NCBI GenBank assembly: GCA_023437305.1
Contig: JAEZGN010000009.1
Span: 186,001 to 250,000 of the forward strand
Length of the DNA stretch: 64,000 nt
Origin: Bacteroidota bacterium
Lineage (GTDB): Bacteria > Bacteroidota > Bacteroidia > Bacteroidales > Dysgonomonadaceae
Reading direction: 5' to 3'
In this document: positions 63,658-64,000 of the stretch, in pieces
Position numbering within the stretch: position 1 is the stretch's first letter
How the letters are laid out: every line of letters begins with the position of its first letter
Made by a program: the position numbers and the translations under genes
The notes under the pieces: model-generated
Database searches by the model: none
The model's input: only the letters and a program-made list of their open reading frames with translations
Told to the model about the DNA's origin: nothing

Positions 63658-64000
63658 ATGAGAAAATTAGCAGTATTAGTAGTTGTATTGGGTATCGCCT
63701 GCGGCATGTATGCGCAAAAGGGTGATGCAGAGAAAAGAGCAGCCGAAATGGTGTCGAAAATGACATTGGCAGAGAAAATAGGGCAGATGTCTCAGATAAC
63801 AGTTGATCTGGTTTGTAAAGGTCAGGACACACCTCCTACCAGCACATTGGAGATAGATGCAGACAAAGTGCGCGAAGCTGTTGTTAAATACCATGTAGGA
63901 TCTATTCTTAACGCTCCCGGTACACGTGCGCGTACGCCTCAGTGGTGGACTAAAGCTGTAGAGCAGATTCAGGAAGTGGCAACGAAGGAAACCCGTATGA
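63658..64000 (+). CDS. GH3 beta-glucosidase, 5' end only
   Basis: The frame starts ATG at 63658 and runs off the right edge, giving 114 residues. A signal peptide (MRKLAVLVVVLGIACGMYAQ) is followed by RAAEMVSKMTLAEKIGQMSQITVDL, the standard opening of GH3 beta-glucosidases, then AVVKYHVGSILNAPGTRARTPQWWTKAVEQIQEVA. The catalytic Asp is outside the window. It would hydrolyse terminal beta-glucosidic bonds in the periplasm. It is 176 bases after the GH94 stop; a TATATTTG at 63533-63540 may be its -7 element, without a good -33 match. Confidence 0.85.
   Translation, partial: MRKLAVLVVVLGIACGMYAQKGDAEKRAAEMVSKMTLAEKIGQMSQITVDLVCKGQDTPPTSTLEIDADKVREAVVKYHVGSILNAPGTRARTPQWWTKAVEQIQEVATKETRM

Noticed and set aside
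1..64000. CRISPR arrays, insertion sequences, rRNA and tRNA genes
   Set aside because: No regularly spaced direct repeats with unique spacers, no transposase-like protein, and no tRNA T-loop or rRNA core sequence were seen in reading the window; a computed search was not possible.

Overview
The window looks like chromosome of a low-GC member of the Bacteroidota, order Bacteroidales, most likely close to Dysgonomonas (genus by inference only). The signs are two SusC/SusD pairs, lipoproteins with an acidic stretch after the lipid-anchored cysteine, promoters of the Bacteroidota type (TTTG or TTG, about 19-20 bases, then TAnnTTTG), a fused FeoA-FeoB protein, and the rnpA-yidD pair. No rRNA, tRNA, insertion sequence, prophage or CRISPR array was found.

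Layout. Positions 1-6100 are mostly on the minus strand: a cut-off secreted protein, a YccF membrane protein, three small lipocalin-like exported proteins, a Rossmann-fold oxidoreductase and mutS2. Positions 6184-15551 hold feoAB, a SusC/SusD/lipoprotein trio with no enzyme genes, and a small FeoB-associated Cys-rich protein. After an unusual GC-richer block with its own terminator (15612-15813) come housekeeping genes to about 41.4 kb: pyrE, an SRPBCC protein, argH, serB, an ABC-F ATPase, a PDZ/DUF4136 protein, an N-acetylhexosamine-kinase-like protein, ribE, a nitroreductase, membrane proteins, mnmA, a TRIC-type channel, a YebC protein, a transglutaminase, a Ste24-type M48 protease, two unrecognised secreted proteins (one of 77-residue repeats, one with a possible His/Cys dyad), cinA, a TonB-type barrel, rnpA and yidD.

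From 41.6 kb to the right end lies a polysaccharide utilization locus (PUL) for beta-mannan, probably acetylated glucomannan: an AraC regulator, SusC, SusD, two TIG-domain surface glycan-binding proteins, GH26 mannanase, GH5_2-like endoglucanase, a CE7 deacetylase with an extra N-terminal domain, GH5_7-like mannanase, GH130 mannosylglucose phosphorylase, a GPH sugar symporter, an AGE-family cellobiose 2-epimerase, GH94 cellobiose phosphorylase and the start of a GH3 beta-glucosidase. The inferred flow is: deacetylation and cutting at the surface and in the periplasm, import of disaccharides by the symporter, conversion of mannobiose to mannosylglucose by the epimerase, then phosphorolysis by GH130. 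Cello-oligosaccharides are phosphorolysed by GH94 or hydrolysed by GH3.

The most striking observation is regulatory. Both PUL promoters, upstream of susC and upstream of the deacetylase, carry tandem direct repeats ending in AGTATT with exactly 21-base spacing. In both, the second repeat runs into the TTTG -33 element, 20 bases before TAnnTTTG. This is the geometry expected for an AraC-type activator, and the araC gene lies directly upstream.
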